Shown piece by piece: positions 38,136 to 47,211 of a stretch of DNA of 64,000 nt (its first letter is position 1; each line of letters starts with the position of its first letter). Source of the stretch: Bacteroidales bacterium (GTDB lineage: Bacteria; Bacteroidota; Bacteroidia; Bacteroidales; TTA-H9); contig JAUSOY010000013.1 in NCBI GenBank assembly GCA_030656615.1, forward strand, positions 36,976 to 100,975, read 5' to 3'. A program made the translations under genes and the position numbers. The notes beneath the pieces are model-generated. The model did no database searches, was not told the DNA's origin, and saw only the letters and a list, made by a program, of their open reading frames with translations.

Positions 38136-39284
38136 ATGAGAATATCTATACGGATACTCCTAATTGTTCTCCTTCAATATTCATTTACAAATGCATTTTG
38201 TTTGGATGTGAATATTTCAATGAGAGAGCAGCCAATATTCCTGGAAAAGGATACCAGCACAAATACTGAAACAGATGAAATTCAATTGTACAGTAATTTG
38301 AGGTTTGTTGGTGGATTTTCTTCTAAAAACACCTTTGCTATTCGTAATAATGCCTCCAATTTAGGGTTCTTGTCACGCACACAAATTGTTCCCGGTGTCA
38401 AAGCGGTAGGTTGTCTTGAGGTTGGGGTAGGATTGGTTGGTACTTCACAGCAATTAATATTTCATGGGGATCCGGGAATTGGTGTCGGTCAAATTGACAA
38501 TGTATTTTCTTCGCATATTGGTTATGTTGGATTTGAGAGTGATTATGGAAGCATTACCTGGGGAAAGCAATGGTCACCGTATTACCTGATTGCTGGTTTT
38601 ACCGACCAGTTTTTTTGCTTTGGAGGTGAAGCCTCCGGTGCATTTCCTGATTTGACTGATGGTGGTATATCCGGAACAGGCAGAGCATCGAGTGCTTTTA
38701 ATTATACGCTTACAAAAAGCGTCGTTCAGTTAGCATTGCAGATTCAGCATAGAGACATCACAGATGTTGAGCTGTATCCTAATACTTATGCGGCCGCCCT
38801 ATTAATCAAAGATGTAGCTGGTTTTACCATAGGTGCTTCATACAATAAAGTGCGTGATGGGATAACAAATCCAACAGAATTTGATCCTAATAAAAATGAT
38901 GAATCGGCAGTTTTTGGAGTTAAATATCAAGGTAAACGATTCCGTTTGGCAACTACATATAGTAAGTCAAAAAACCATATGACGGATGATGCCGGAAATT
39001 ACTTTGATGGGTGGGGGCTTGAATTATTCGCTGCTTATAATATCAATTCTAATTGGGAAGTGCATGCCGGTGGTAACTACCTTAAGCCTGATAAGGATAT
39101 GGCTGGAGATTATCTTTTACAATACCTGGTCATTGGTAGTTCATACACCTTCAACGAAAAGATCAATTTGTTTGTAGAAATCAAATTGGATGATAGTTTT
39201 AATATGGATGGAAGTCCTGGAAGAGAAGATATTATTGGGTTCGGAATGTTCTATAATATTTCCTCGAAAAAATTTCGGTTTTAA
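38136..39284 (+). CDS. Outer-membrane porin
   Basis: A signal peptide (ISIRILLIVLLQYSFTNAFCL) is followed by a 16-strand-like barrel with porin features: LGFLSRTQ, HIGYVGFESDYGSITWGKQWSPYY, GTGRASSAFNYTL, and a terminal aromatic (FRF). It fits general diffusion porins of the Gram-negative porin family. The ORF track starts at GTG 38100, but ATG at 38136 begins the signal peptide. The C69 dipeptidase gene follows after 66 bases, possibly the same transcript. Confidence 0.8.
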   Translation: MRISIRILLIVLLQYSFTNAFCLDVNISMREQPIFLEKDTSTNTETDEIQLYSNLRFVGGFSSKNTFAIRNNASNLGFLSRTQIVPGVKAVGCLEVGVGLVGTSQQLIFHGDPGIGVGQIDNVFSSHIGYVGFESDYGSITWGKQWSPYYLIAGFTDQFFCFGGEASGAFPDLTDGGISGTGRASSAFNYTLTKSVVQLALQIQHRDITDVELYPNTYAAALLIKDVAGFTIGASYNKVRDGITNPTEFDPNKNDESAVFGVKYQGKRFRLATTYSKSKNHMTDDAGNYFDGWGLELFAAYNINSNWEVHAGGNYLKPDKDMAGDYLLQYLVIGSSYTFNEKINLFVEIKLDDSFNMDGSPGREDIIGFGMFYNISSKKFRF

Positions 39285-39350
39285 GTTTTCTGAGTGAATA
39301 AAAGCTTGTAATAAGTCCGTAAAATTATTGCTTAACATAAATCAATTCGA

Positions 39351-41117
39351 ATGAAAAATCTTTATCTGTGTTTTCTTAGCTTGATGATAATTTGGACCAT
39401 ATCGAATAGTCCAGCTTATTCCTGTACCACGATGATTATTACCAAAGGGGCCAGTGCAGATGGTTCGATGATGATAGCACATTCAGACGATGATGAACTG
39501 GGAGACCAAAGGATGATTCTGGTTCCTTCGCATCAACAAAGAGGTTTTCGTAAGGTTTATGCCGAACATTACCGATATCCAAGAATCAATACTACAGACA
39601 GAGGGAATGGATATTATACGGCTGATTTTCCTCTTACTCCGGTATTATATTTACTTGATTATAAAGAAGTTTGGAAAATTCTTGGACGAGAGAACCCTAA
39701 TTCATATGCTTATTATGATGGCAACTACGGCATTATGAATGAATACAATTTAATGATTGGTGAATGCACAAATGCGGGTAAGTATGAGCCCGAACCGAAT
39801 GCAAATCGGGAGGAGGGAAAACCACTGCGCGTTTTTTATACATCTGAGTTATCCCGATTGGCTCTTGAAAATTGCAAAACAGCACGCGAAGCGATTGTTT
39901 TTATGGGTGCCCTGATCGAAAAATTCGGGTATTATTCCACTGGGGAAACGCTATTGGTAGGTGATGTAAATGAATCCTGGGTTTTTGAAATGTGTGCCTT
40001 ACCCGACAATAAGTATCATTCCGTTTGGGTGGCTAAAAGAGTTCCGGATGGTGAATTTTTTGTTGCGGCAAATGAATTTCGGATTCGTTATATCGAAAAA
40101 AATAATCCAACCGATTTTCTGTACTCTCAATACCTAATACCAGGACTAAAAAAACTGGGATGGTGGGATGAAGTCAAAAATGGTCCAATTGACTGGCTTA
40201 AGGCAATCAGCCCGGGAGAATATAATCATCCGTATTATTCATTACGGCGAGTATGGAGAGTTTTGGATAGGGTGAATCCTGATTTGGGCCTTTCGCCCTG
40301 GGTTGAAAATGGATTTACATTTGCCTATCCATTCTCTGTAAAACCCAAATCAAAATTGACACATCTTGATGTGTTTTCACTTTACCGCGATCATTATGAA
40401 GGTACTCCGTTTGATATGACAAAGGGTATCGGTGCTGGTCCTTATGGCGATCCAACCCGCTTTGTTGGTCCCTACGATGGAAACCAAAATGATGTTACCA
40501 TCGGAAAGAAAATGTATGGTGCCTGGGAACGTCCTGTTTCTGTTTTTTATCAGGGATATACATTTGTCTGCCAGGTGAGACCGGATGCGCCCGAAATGAC
40601 ACAAGGTTTAGTTTGGTTTGGACCAGATGTTTCGAGTACCACCTGTTTTGTGCCCTTTTTCTCGAAATGTACTGAGTTAAATCCTTCCTTTCAATCTGGT
40701 AATCCTCAACAATTTGATCGTACATCTGCCTGGTGGGTTTTTAATTTTGTAAATAATTGGTCACGGCTCAATTTTCAGCAAATTACTAAGAGTGATATAA
40801 AACCACTTCAGTCAAAAATGGAACAAGGGCTTACCAATGGTGTAAAAGAGTTGGATGAAAAATTGAATACTTTAGCGAAGGAAGACGCTTTGAATCAAAT
40901 AAATAGGTGGTGTTTTGAAAATTCTTCCCTTATTTTTAAAAGCTGGTGGGTTTTGGCAGATGTAATTATTGCCAAGTATTCGGATGGTTATATCAATTTG
41001 CCGGATAATAAATCCGATCCAAAAGAAGCAGTGGACCCAAGAATGATTGGATATCCATCAGTGTGGTTAGATGCTACAAATTATAAGATGGGCCCAACGG
41101 GATACGAAATGAAATAA
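39351..41117 (+). CDS. C69-family dipeptidase, second paralogue (exported)
   Basis: The 588-aa protein has a signal peptide (LYLCFLSLMIIWTISNSPAYS) and the nucleophile Cys immediately after it (SCTTMIITKGASADGSMMIAHSDD). Its body shares with the gene at 11900 the segments TAREAIVFMGAL, SLRRVWRVLDRVNPDLGLSPW, HYEGTPFDMTKG and SAWWVFNFVNNW. It is somewhat longer because of insertions. It should hydrolyse dipeptides outside the cytoplasm. With DPP7, M3 and the first C69 it forms a peptide-degradation repertoire. Confidence 0.88.
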   Translation: MKNLYLCFLSLMIIWTISNSPAYSCTTMIITKGASADGSMMIAHSDDDELGDQRMILVPSHQQRGFRKVYAEHYRYPRINTTDRGNGYYTADFPLTPVLYLLDYKEVWKILGRENPNSYAYYDGNYGIMNEYNLMIGECTNAGKYEPEPNANREEGKPLRVFYTSELSRLALENCKTAREAIVFMGALIEKFGYYSTGETLLVGDVNESWVFEMCALPDNKYHSVWVAKRVPDGEFFVAANEFRIRYIEKNNPTDFLYSQYLIPGLKKLGWWDEVKNGPIDWLKAISPGEYNHPYYSLRRVWRVLDRVNPDLGLSPWVENGFTFAYPFSVKPKSKLTHLDVFSLYRDHYEGTPFDMTKGIGAGPYGDPTRFVGPYDGNQNDVTIGKKMYGAWERPVSVFYQGYTFVCQVRPDAPEMTQGLVWFGPDVSSTTCFVPFFSKCTELNPSFQSGNPQQFDRTSAWWVFNFVNNWSRLNFQQITKSDIKPLQSKMEQGLTNGVKELDEKLNTLAKEDALNQINRWCFENSSLIFKSWWVLADVIIAKYSDGYINLPDNKSDPKEAVDPRMIGYPSVWLDATNYKMGPTGYEMK

Positions 41118-41175
41118 TTGGAAGCGATTATCTTTTTTTTTACGATACGATTTGTTACAAGGGGTACATTAGCAG

Positions 41176-41244
41176 AATCGCTGGAACATTATATCTAAAT
41201 CGGTGAATTTGACTTAAATAATAACATTCCAGCGATTATTTTTA
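41176..41244 (+). terminator. Long-loop inverted repeat after the second C69 gene
   Basis: AATCGCTGGAA pairs perfectly with TTCCAGCGATT 40 bases on, followed by ATTTTTATT. The loop is long for a standard terminator, so this is tentative. Confidence 0.4.
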
Positions 41245-41273
41245 TTCAAACAATATCCTCGGATTAATTGAGC

Positions 41274-41858
41274 TTAGAAGGTATAATTCACCGATTTACC
41301 ATCAATGGTACCGCTTACTGTACCACCCGTTCCATTGGTATTAATAATGATGGTGATTTGGATATTGATGGTTTGGTCAAATGCGGGCCCAATAACCCTG
41401 ATTCCACCAGCATATTGCATACTGGAAGCTGTTCCGAACGTAGCACCTCCCGGGAGCAGAGTAAAGGTTCCGGTAAGTGATAAATAGGGCGCACCATTCA
41501 TGGTGTATTTTTTACCATCCACTAAAAATGCATAATCGTTGATGGTTTCGGTGAGCCCGAGAAGCATGATGCCTCCAAGCATGGCTCCTGTTTGGTCATC
41601 AATGGTCATGGAACCGGTAATGCTGCCCAGCACATGTATGCTTCCGCCTTCGGGACCGACTACCGTATTTTCCACCTGAATATTGATTGGGATAGTTGAT
41701 TTTTGAGCTAGTAGTTTCTGTGTGTTCCAGGACATGCCAGCTTTAAAAACTTCCGCAATGATGGCTTCATTGTTGGGGGTGGTTTCTGAATCGTCTTTAC
41801 CACAGCCGCTTATTACAAGGATAAGAATGGCACTTAAGAGGACAAGGATTTTTTTCAT
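41274..41858 (-). CDS. Lipoprotein of unknown function
   Basis: A 194-aa protein with a clear lipobox (ILVISGC) and a short Ser/Asp/Glu/Thr linker (KDDSETTPNN), then a beta-rich Gly/Thr domain (TVVGPEGGSIHVLGSITGSMTIDDQTG, ITIIINTNGTGGTVSGTIDGKSVNYTF). I recognise no domain family. Expected to be a cell-envelope lipoprotein. Monocistronic. Confidence 0.65.
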   Translation of the reverse strand: MKKILVLLSAILILVISGCGKDDSETTPNNEAIIAEVFKAGMSWNTQKLLAQKSTIPINIQVENTVVGPEGGSIHVLGSITGSMTIDDQTGAMLGGIMLLGLTETINDYAFLVDGKKYTMNGAPYLSLTGTFTLLPGGATFGTASSMQYAGGIRVIGPAFDQTINIQITIIINTNGTGGTVSGTIDGKSVNYTF

Positions 41859-42311
41859 GATTTAAATGTTGGTGATTAAGGTGCTGAGGCCGCACATTTG
41901 ATGATTGTTGATGATTGTTTTGTGGTTCGTTGGTGAAGGACAAAAATCCCGCACCGGAATTCTTGTTAATACCCTCCTGTATGTGAGTAGTAAGAACAAT
42001 TAGCAGATTGCTGAAGTCTTATGTTTTTAAGTTTTTCAATCGCTCAACAAAAAATAACCACAGGTTTTCAGACCTGTAGAAGAATTCCCTGGCAGTTAGG
42101 GATGTGGTTCAAAAATATCGCCGGCGAGTAGTATTAATCGACGGATCGACATTTAATTCTAAGGAATGTAAAGTTAAAATGTTTTATTATCGATTCTACA
42201 GAGGTATAAAAATAATTCACATCGGCGATGAATGCTATTGAATACCAAATGTTACAAAGATTTGGTATTATTCGATAAGGAAAGTTAAGAAGCTGATTGA
42301 TAATCAAATAA
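41859..42311. other. 453-base intergenic region without a gene
   Basis: A/T-rich with a weak hairpin (CAGGT-TTTCAG-ACCTG near 42060). No ORF with supporting features and no convincing RNA gene. Confidence 0.5.
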
Positions 42312-42342
42312 AAAACGCCGGACTATTGCAGCCCGGCGTTTT
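42312..42342 (-). terminator. Intrinsic terminator of the M3 peptidase
   Basis: AAAACGCCGG pairs with CCGGCGTTTT around an 11-base loop and ends in a T run on the minus strand, 21 bases after the stop. Confidence 0.85.
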
Positions 42343-42362
42343 CAGAATATTATCGGATTGTA

Positions 42363-44468
42363 TTATTTCAATCCGCGGCGTTTAAGCAAAGGATCGATGG
42401 AAGGAGCCTGACCACGGAATTTTTCGTACTGAACCATTCCTGCATCATCGCCACATTCGGCCAGGCAGTTTTTACGAAATTTGGCAGCCAGTTCAGGATT
42501 ATAAATATCACCACTCTGTTTGAAAGCGTCAAAAGCATCGGCATCCAAAACAGCAGCCCAAATATACACATAGTATCCGGCAGCATATCCACCACTGAAT
42601 ACGTGAGCAAAATAGGTAGAGCGATAGCGGGGGATAATTTCATCGATAAGACCGATTTTTGTCATCGCTGCTTTTTCAAATTCAAGGGTATTAATGTCTG
42701 TTGCTTCGGTCATTTTTTGATAATCAAGGTCAAGAATGGAAGCGGCCAGATATTCTACTGTTTCGAAGCCCTGGTTAAAGAGGCCTGATTTGGAAATTTT
42801 TTCGATAAGTGCTTCAGGAATTACTTCGCCTGTTTCATAATGTTTGGCATAATAGCGAAGCACTTCGGGTTCGCCGGCCCAGTTTTCCATGATTTGTGAA
42901 GGAAGTTCAACATAATCGCGGGGAACATTACCGGCTGTTCGGCTGTATTTTCCCTGAGTAAATAATCCGTGTAAGGCATGACCAAATTCATGAAAATTTG
43001 TGGTAACCTCATCCCAGTTCAGTAATGCGGGAGTATCGCCGTTAGGTGGGGTGAAGTTGCAAACGATAGAAACGACTGGGTCAACACGTTTTCCGTTTTC
43101 CCATCCGGCTTCGCGGAAAGAGGTACACCATGCTCCGCCACGTTTTTCAGCACGGGGATAAAAATCGAAATAAAGAATTCCCAAATGGCTGCCATCGGCT
43201 TCCTTCACTTCATAAACAATTACATCTTTCTGATATACAGGAAGATCTGTTTGTTTGGTGAAAGTAATACCGTAGAGTTTGTTAGCAACATAAAACATTC
43301 CATCATTCACCTGCTCAAGACTGAAATAAGGCTTCAGTTCGTTTTCGTCGATATCGTATTTTTCTTTGCGAACGATTTCTGAATAATACCACCAATCCCA
43401 TGAGGCCAGTTTAAAGTTTCCGCCATCACGATCGATAATGTTTTGCATTTCTTTTACTTCTGCTTTTGCTATGGGAAGTGCAGCATTCCAAAGTTTCATC
43501 AGGAATTCATCAACGGTAGCCGGGGTTTTAGCCATGTTAACGTCAATAACGTATGAAGCATAATTTTCGTAACCAAGAAGTTTTGCACGTTCTACACGCA
43601 GCTTGGTGATTTTTGCAACGATTTCTTTATTATCAAATTCGTTATCGTTGTTACCACGCATATAATATCCTTTGTATATTTTTTCGCGCAGTTCACGGTT
43701 ATTTGCATACTGAAGGAAGGGGATAAGGCTGGGTTTGTCGAGACCAAACATCCATTGACCTTCTTTACCAGCATTTTTAGCGGCTTCGGCAGCAGCATCA
43801 ATAACACTTTGGGGTAATCCATTGAGGTCAGCATTATTTTCAATGATGAGCTTGAAATTATTATTTTCAGCCAAAAGATTCTGACCAAATTTAAGGGTAA
43901 GCATCGATAGATCTTCGTTGAGTTTGCGAAGTTTGGTTTGATCGTCGGTATTGAGATTGGCACCCTGACGTTCAAAATCGCGGTAGTATTTTTCAATAAC
44001 ACGGATTTGTTGTTCATCCAGACCCAAATCGTTGCGTTTTTCGTAAATCGCCTTGATGCGGGCAAAAAGTTTTGGGTTCATCGAAATATCATCGCCGTGT
44101 TTCGACATCAGCGGGCTTAATTTTTCAGCCAGATTCTGTAGGAAATCATTGGTATGAGCCTCATTAACATTGAAGAAAACATTACTAACCTTACTCAGCA
44201 ACTTTCCGGATTTGTCAAAAGCGAGTATGGTATTTTCGAAGCTTGGTTCTTCGGTACCGTTGGCAATGGCATCCACTTCGGCCATGTGCTGTTTCATGCC
44301 TTCAATAAAGGCAGGCATATAATGCGAGGTATCGATTTTGTCGAAAGGAGGAACCTCAAAAGGGGTGGTATACTCCGTAAAGAATGGATTGTCCATTTTT
44401 GGTTGGGTTTTGCAGGCCGTAAAGAGCAAAATGCTCATGGCCATCAGGGGGATAAATTTGTAATTCAT
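42363..44468 (-). CDS. dcp: M3-family metallopeptidase, Dcp-like lipoprotein
   Basis: A 701-aa protein. The zinc site HEFGHALHGLF and the third ligand region PSQIMENWAGEPEV match the M3 thimet-oligopeptidase/Dcp family. The N-terminus (LMAMSILLFTACKTQ) carries a lipobox, so it is probably anchored in the envelope, as in many Bacteroidota Dcp proteins. Dcp releases C-terminal dipeptides from peptides. Monocistronic. Confidence 0.92.
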   Translation of the reverse strand: MNYKFIPLMAMSILLFTACKTQPKMDNPFFTEYTTPFEVPPFDKIDTSHYMPAFIEGMKQHMAEVDAIANGTEEPSFENTILAFDKSGKLLSKVSNVFFNVNEAHTNDFLQNLAEKLSPLMSKHGDDISMNPKLFARIKAIYEKRNDLGLDEQQIRVIEKYYRDFERQGANLNTDDQTKLRKLNEDLSMLTLKFGQNLLAENNNFKLIIENNADLNGLPQSVIDAAAEAAKNAGKEGQWMFGLDKPSLIPFLQYANNRELREKIYKGYYMRGNNDNEFDNKEIVAKITKLRVERAKLLGYENYASYVIDVNMAKTPATVDEFLMKLWNAALPIAKAEVKEMQNIIDRDGGNFKLASWDWWYYSEIVRKEKYDIDENELKPYFSLEQVNDGMFYVANKLYGITFTKQTDLPVYQKDVIVYEVKEADGSHLGILYFDFYPRAEKRGGAWCTSFREAGWENGKRVDPVVSIVCNFTPPNGDTPALLNWDEVTTNFHEFGHALHGLFTQGKYSRTAGNVPRDYVELPSQIMENWAGEPEVLRYYAKHYETGEVIPEALIEKISKSGLFNQGFETVEYLAASILDLDYQKMTEATDINTLEFEKAAMTKIGLIDEIIPRYRSTYFAHVFSGGYAAGYYVYIWAAVLDADAFDAFKQSGDIYNPELAAKFRKNCLAECGDDAGMVQYEKFRGQAPSIDPLLKRRGLK

Positions 44469-44507
44469 TCGTTTTGTTTTTGATTTTGTCAGCGAAAGTT
44501 TAGCTCA

Positions 44508-44515
44508 CAAAGTTA
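44508..44515 (-). promoter_or_regulatory. Bacteroidota -7 promoter core for the M3 peptidase
   Basis: TAACTTTG on the minus strand matches TAnnTTTG, 39 bases before the ATG. Confidence 0.5.
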
Positions 44516-44520
44516 GTGTT

Positions 44521-45450
44521 TTAGGTTTTTCCGGTAAGATGCTTTTGGAGGATATTTCGGGCGAAGGCTTCAGGAATGTAATTTTCGTGGATGGTACATA
44601 CTTCGGAGGCGCAATCCAAGGCCAATGGAATGATCTTTTTCCATTCGCTTTCACTGATTTCAATCGGTGATTTTTTGAGATATTGCAAGGCGGTCAGAAG
44701 TCCTGCATTAAAATTATCTCCCGCGCCAATAGTACTTTTTACTTCAACCGCGGGTGCAGCGAATGTCAGTTGACACTTCTTCGTAAACAAGGCGGCCCCC
44801 TCTTTTCCCATGGTATAAATCAGAATATCAACACCTTCATTTTTAAGATGGTTCCAGGTTTCTGTGGCAGTTTTCGTTTCAAAAATATTTAGAAAATCCT
44901 CGTCGGAGCCTTTTACAATGTCAGCATTACGCATATGATTAATGATGCGTGGTTTGAGATCAGACAGATCTTTCAAATGAGGCGTGCGAAAATTCGGATC
45001 ATAAACAAGGCAGGCTTTCATGCTTTTTGCATAATCGCGGATGCGTTTAACTTCGTCATACTGACGGTCTTCGATGGCAAAAAATGACCCAAAAAGCAGA
45101 AAATCATTGGATGTAAAGTCAGGAAGCTTGTGGCTGGCAGGCTCTAAAGGTGGAATTCTATAAAAAGAATACGACGGACGGGCATATTCATCAAGATGCG
45201 CCAGAGCCAGATGTGTTTTCTCGTGCTTATATTGCGTAAGAAAATTTGTGGACACTGCATTTTGATGAAGAAATTGGATAATTTGTTGTCCGGCATTATC
45301 ATTGCCCACCTCAGAAATAAACTCAACACCAAGCCCGAGCCTTGACAAACTAACAGAAGCATTAAGCATGGAGCCTCCTGCAGTGGAATGAGTTTCTCCT
45401 GAACTTCCGATGATAATATCCAGTACCGTCTCACCCAATGTATAAACCAT
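44521..45450 (-). CDS. PfkB-family carbohydrate kinase (fructokinase-like)
   Basis: A 309-aa ribokinase-fold protein. The N-terminal AGGSMLNASVSLSRLG and the C-terminal anion hole/catalytic motif STIGAGDNFNAGLL are diagnostic of PfkB kinases, which phosphorylate sugars or nucleosides. The shape resembles fructokinases, but substrate cannot be read directly. Its stop lies very close to the M3 promoter. Confidence 0.88.
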   Translation of the reverse strand: MVYTLGETVLDIIIGSSGETHSTAGGSMLNASVSLSRLGLGVEFISEVGNDNAGQQIIQFLHQNAVSTNFLTQYKHEKTHLALAHLDEYARPSYSFYRIPPLEPASHKLPDFTSNDFLLFGSFFAIEDRQYDEVKRIRDYAKSMKACLVYDPNFRTPHLKDLSDLKPRIINHMRNADIVKGSDEDFLNIFETKTATETWNHLKNEGVDILIYTMGKEGAALFTKKCQLTFAAPAVEVKSTIGAGDNFNAGLLTALQYLKKSPIEISESEWKKIIPLALDCASEVCTIHENYIPEAFARNILQKHLTGKT

Positions 45451-45463
45451 AGAATGTTTTTAG

Positions 45464-45471
45464 CAAAGGTA
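45464..45471 (-). promoter_or_regulatory. Bacteroidota -7 promoter core for the PfkB kinase
   Basis: TACCTTTG on the minus strand matches TAnnTTTG, 14 bases before the ATG. Confidence 0.5.
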
Positions 45472-45541
45472 AGCAGCTTTCTGAATCTTTAGGCCTGTGG
45501 CGATAGAAGCTTTTGAGGGTCAGTAAATAAACTAACGTCGT

Positions 45542-46942
45542 CTATAGCCACCTCCACAAGATGATACATATAAAAAACACTAAAAAATAGGGCAAGCTTA
45601 TCCATAACCAGGCATTACCGGTGGCTTGAGGGCTCAGGCGTTTCATCACCCGTTTTATCACCTTCAGGCTCAATAAAAATCCGGCCATCAAAACCATGGT
45701 TAATACAATACTAATTAACAAATCAGTCCAGGCAGGCAGGGGACTTAGTACAATATCCTTTTGAAGAAGAAGCTGAGTGGTCACTTTGCCGGTATAATCA
45801 ACAGAGAGGTGCTCGAAATAGGGAATCCTTGAAACGGCCTTGAGGATGGATTTACACACATGAGCCGCTGCCACCAGTGGAATAAACGCTAAGCCAAAAT
45901 ATCTTAAATAGTGATTCAAGCTGATTCTTGTCTTTCCCATTCGCAGAATCAGGTAGGGAAAAAACCAGAATATCGCCGGAAGAAAAAAGAATAAATACAA
46001 AGATTGTATTATACTACTCATAATTGCACTTTTAATTCCCAAACTATTGCTCACAAAATCAGGAATAAACAATAACAGAGCTTTAGCTGCTTTAAATTCA
46101 GACAGAATCTCATAGATAACAAAACCACTGACGATAAAAAGAAAAAACCATTCGGCCATATGGAGTATTTGTCCTTTATACAAGCCATCGGCGAAACCCA
46201 CTTTTACGAATCCGGGATTCGGTCGTTCAGCGTGGGTTTCCGATTGGTGTTCTTTACAACTTTTCAAGCAGCCGGCACACAGAATACATTCAGAATTATC
46301 ACTAATTTTAGGCGGATAAAGGTCAACACCACAACTCTTTACATTCATTGCATAATGGTAATCTTTGCTGATGCATGATTTATCGATGCAGCTTTCGCAA
46401 ACCGATGCATTTTTCACCCTCCAGCCCCAGGGAGCAATTCGGGCATAAACTCCAAGCAGGTAACCAACCGGACAAACGTATGCGCAAAATGTATTTTTCT
46501 CAAATAAAAATCCAATGATGATCGCACTGAGCATAATCGCTGATAAGTATGCCGCCATATAGGCCGGATTACGGTGTATCGCAAAGATATTTAAGCCTAT
46601 AATAAGAATTATTAGATAGAATATGGAAATAGCCCAGCCCGAAAGAAGCCATTGAGGGCGCCTTAACCGGAGACCGTTTTTCGAAAAAAAGCTGGTTATG
46701 AGTTCAGCAGGGCAAACCATACACCAAATTCTACCAAAGACTATCGCTGAAAGAATTATTAAAGGCCACCAATACGACCAAACAAGTAAATTGGCCAAAT
46801 TAGTATTTCTAAGTTCTTTTAGAATAGCTGCATCGGTTGAATGCGCCATAAAACCAATCACCATCAAACCAATAAAAACAGGAAGCATCACTAATTTCAG
46901 CACAATGGGAAGAGATTTTTTTTGCAGTAATTTGTTAATCAT
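45542..46942 (-). CDS. Membrane 4Fe-4S binding protein (NapH/YccM-like)
   Basis: A polytopic protein with N-terminal helices and several Cys motifs in loops: RIWCMVCPAELI, FCAYVCPVGYLLG, CESCIDKSCISKDY, and CILCAGCLKSCKEHQ. The last resembles a ferredoxin cluster. This architecture suggests electron transfer through the inner membrane, as in NapH-type quinol dehydrogenases. The ORF track starts 60 bases upstream, but MINKLLQ at 46942 is the likely start because the preceding residues are not conserved in character. Confidence 0.78.
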   Translation of the reverse strand: MINKLLQKKSLPIVLKLVMLPVFIGLMVIGFMAHSTDAAILKELRNTNLANLLVWSYWWPLIILSAIVFGRIWCMVCPAELITSFFSKNGLRLRRPQWLLSGWAISIFYLIILIIGLNIFAIHRNPAYMAAYLSAIMLSAIIIGFLFEKNTFCAYVCPVGYLLGVYARIAPWGWRVKNASVCESCIDKSCISKDYHYAMNVKSCGVDLYPPKISDNSECILCAGCLKSCKEHQSETHAERPNPGFVKVGFADGLYKGQILHMAEWFFLFIVSGFVIYEILSEFKAAKALLLFIPDFVSNSLGIKSAIMSSIIQSLYLFFFLPAIFWFFPYLILRMGKTRISLNHYLRYFGLAFIPLVAAAHVCKSILKAVSRIPYFEHLSVDYTGKVTTQLLLQKDIVLSPLPAWTDLLISIVLTMVLMAGFLLSLKVIKRVMKRLSPQATGNAWLWISLPYFLVFFICIILWRWL

Positions 46943-47177
46943 ACAGATGGTATTACAGTAATTTTTAGGTGATAAAAAAAATAACCAAGTTGTTTGAAGC
47001 ATTGGTCAAATTGTTTAAGACCCTCGCCAGCATAAGTCAATAGTAGAAAGCAAATATATTGCGTTCTTCAATAATGGCCTATACCGATTTAACTATCCAT
47101 ATCGGAAAATGGTCAGTTTTATTACGGAATTGTAGTAAAAGTTCATATGGTTTTAACACGACTTCGCTCAGGTATTG

Positions 47178-47185
47178 TACTTTTG
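47178..47185 (+). promoter_or_regulatory. Bacteroidota -7 promoter core for alkaline phosphatase
   Basis: TACTTTTG matches TAnnTTTG, 27 bases before the ATG at 47212. Confidence 0.5.
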
Positions 47186-47211
47186 CAGACTCAATTAAAT
47201 AATAATCATAA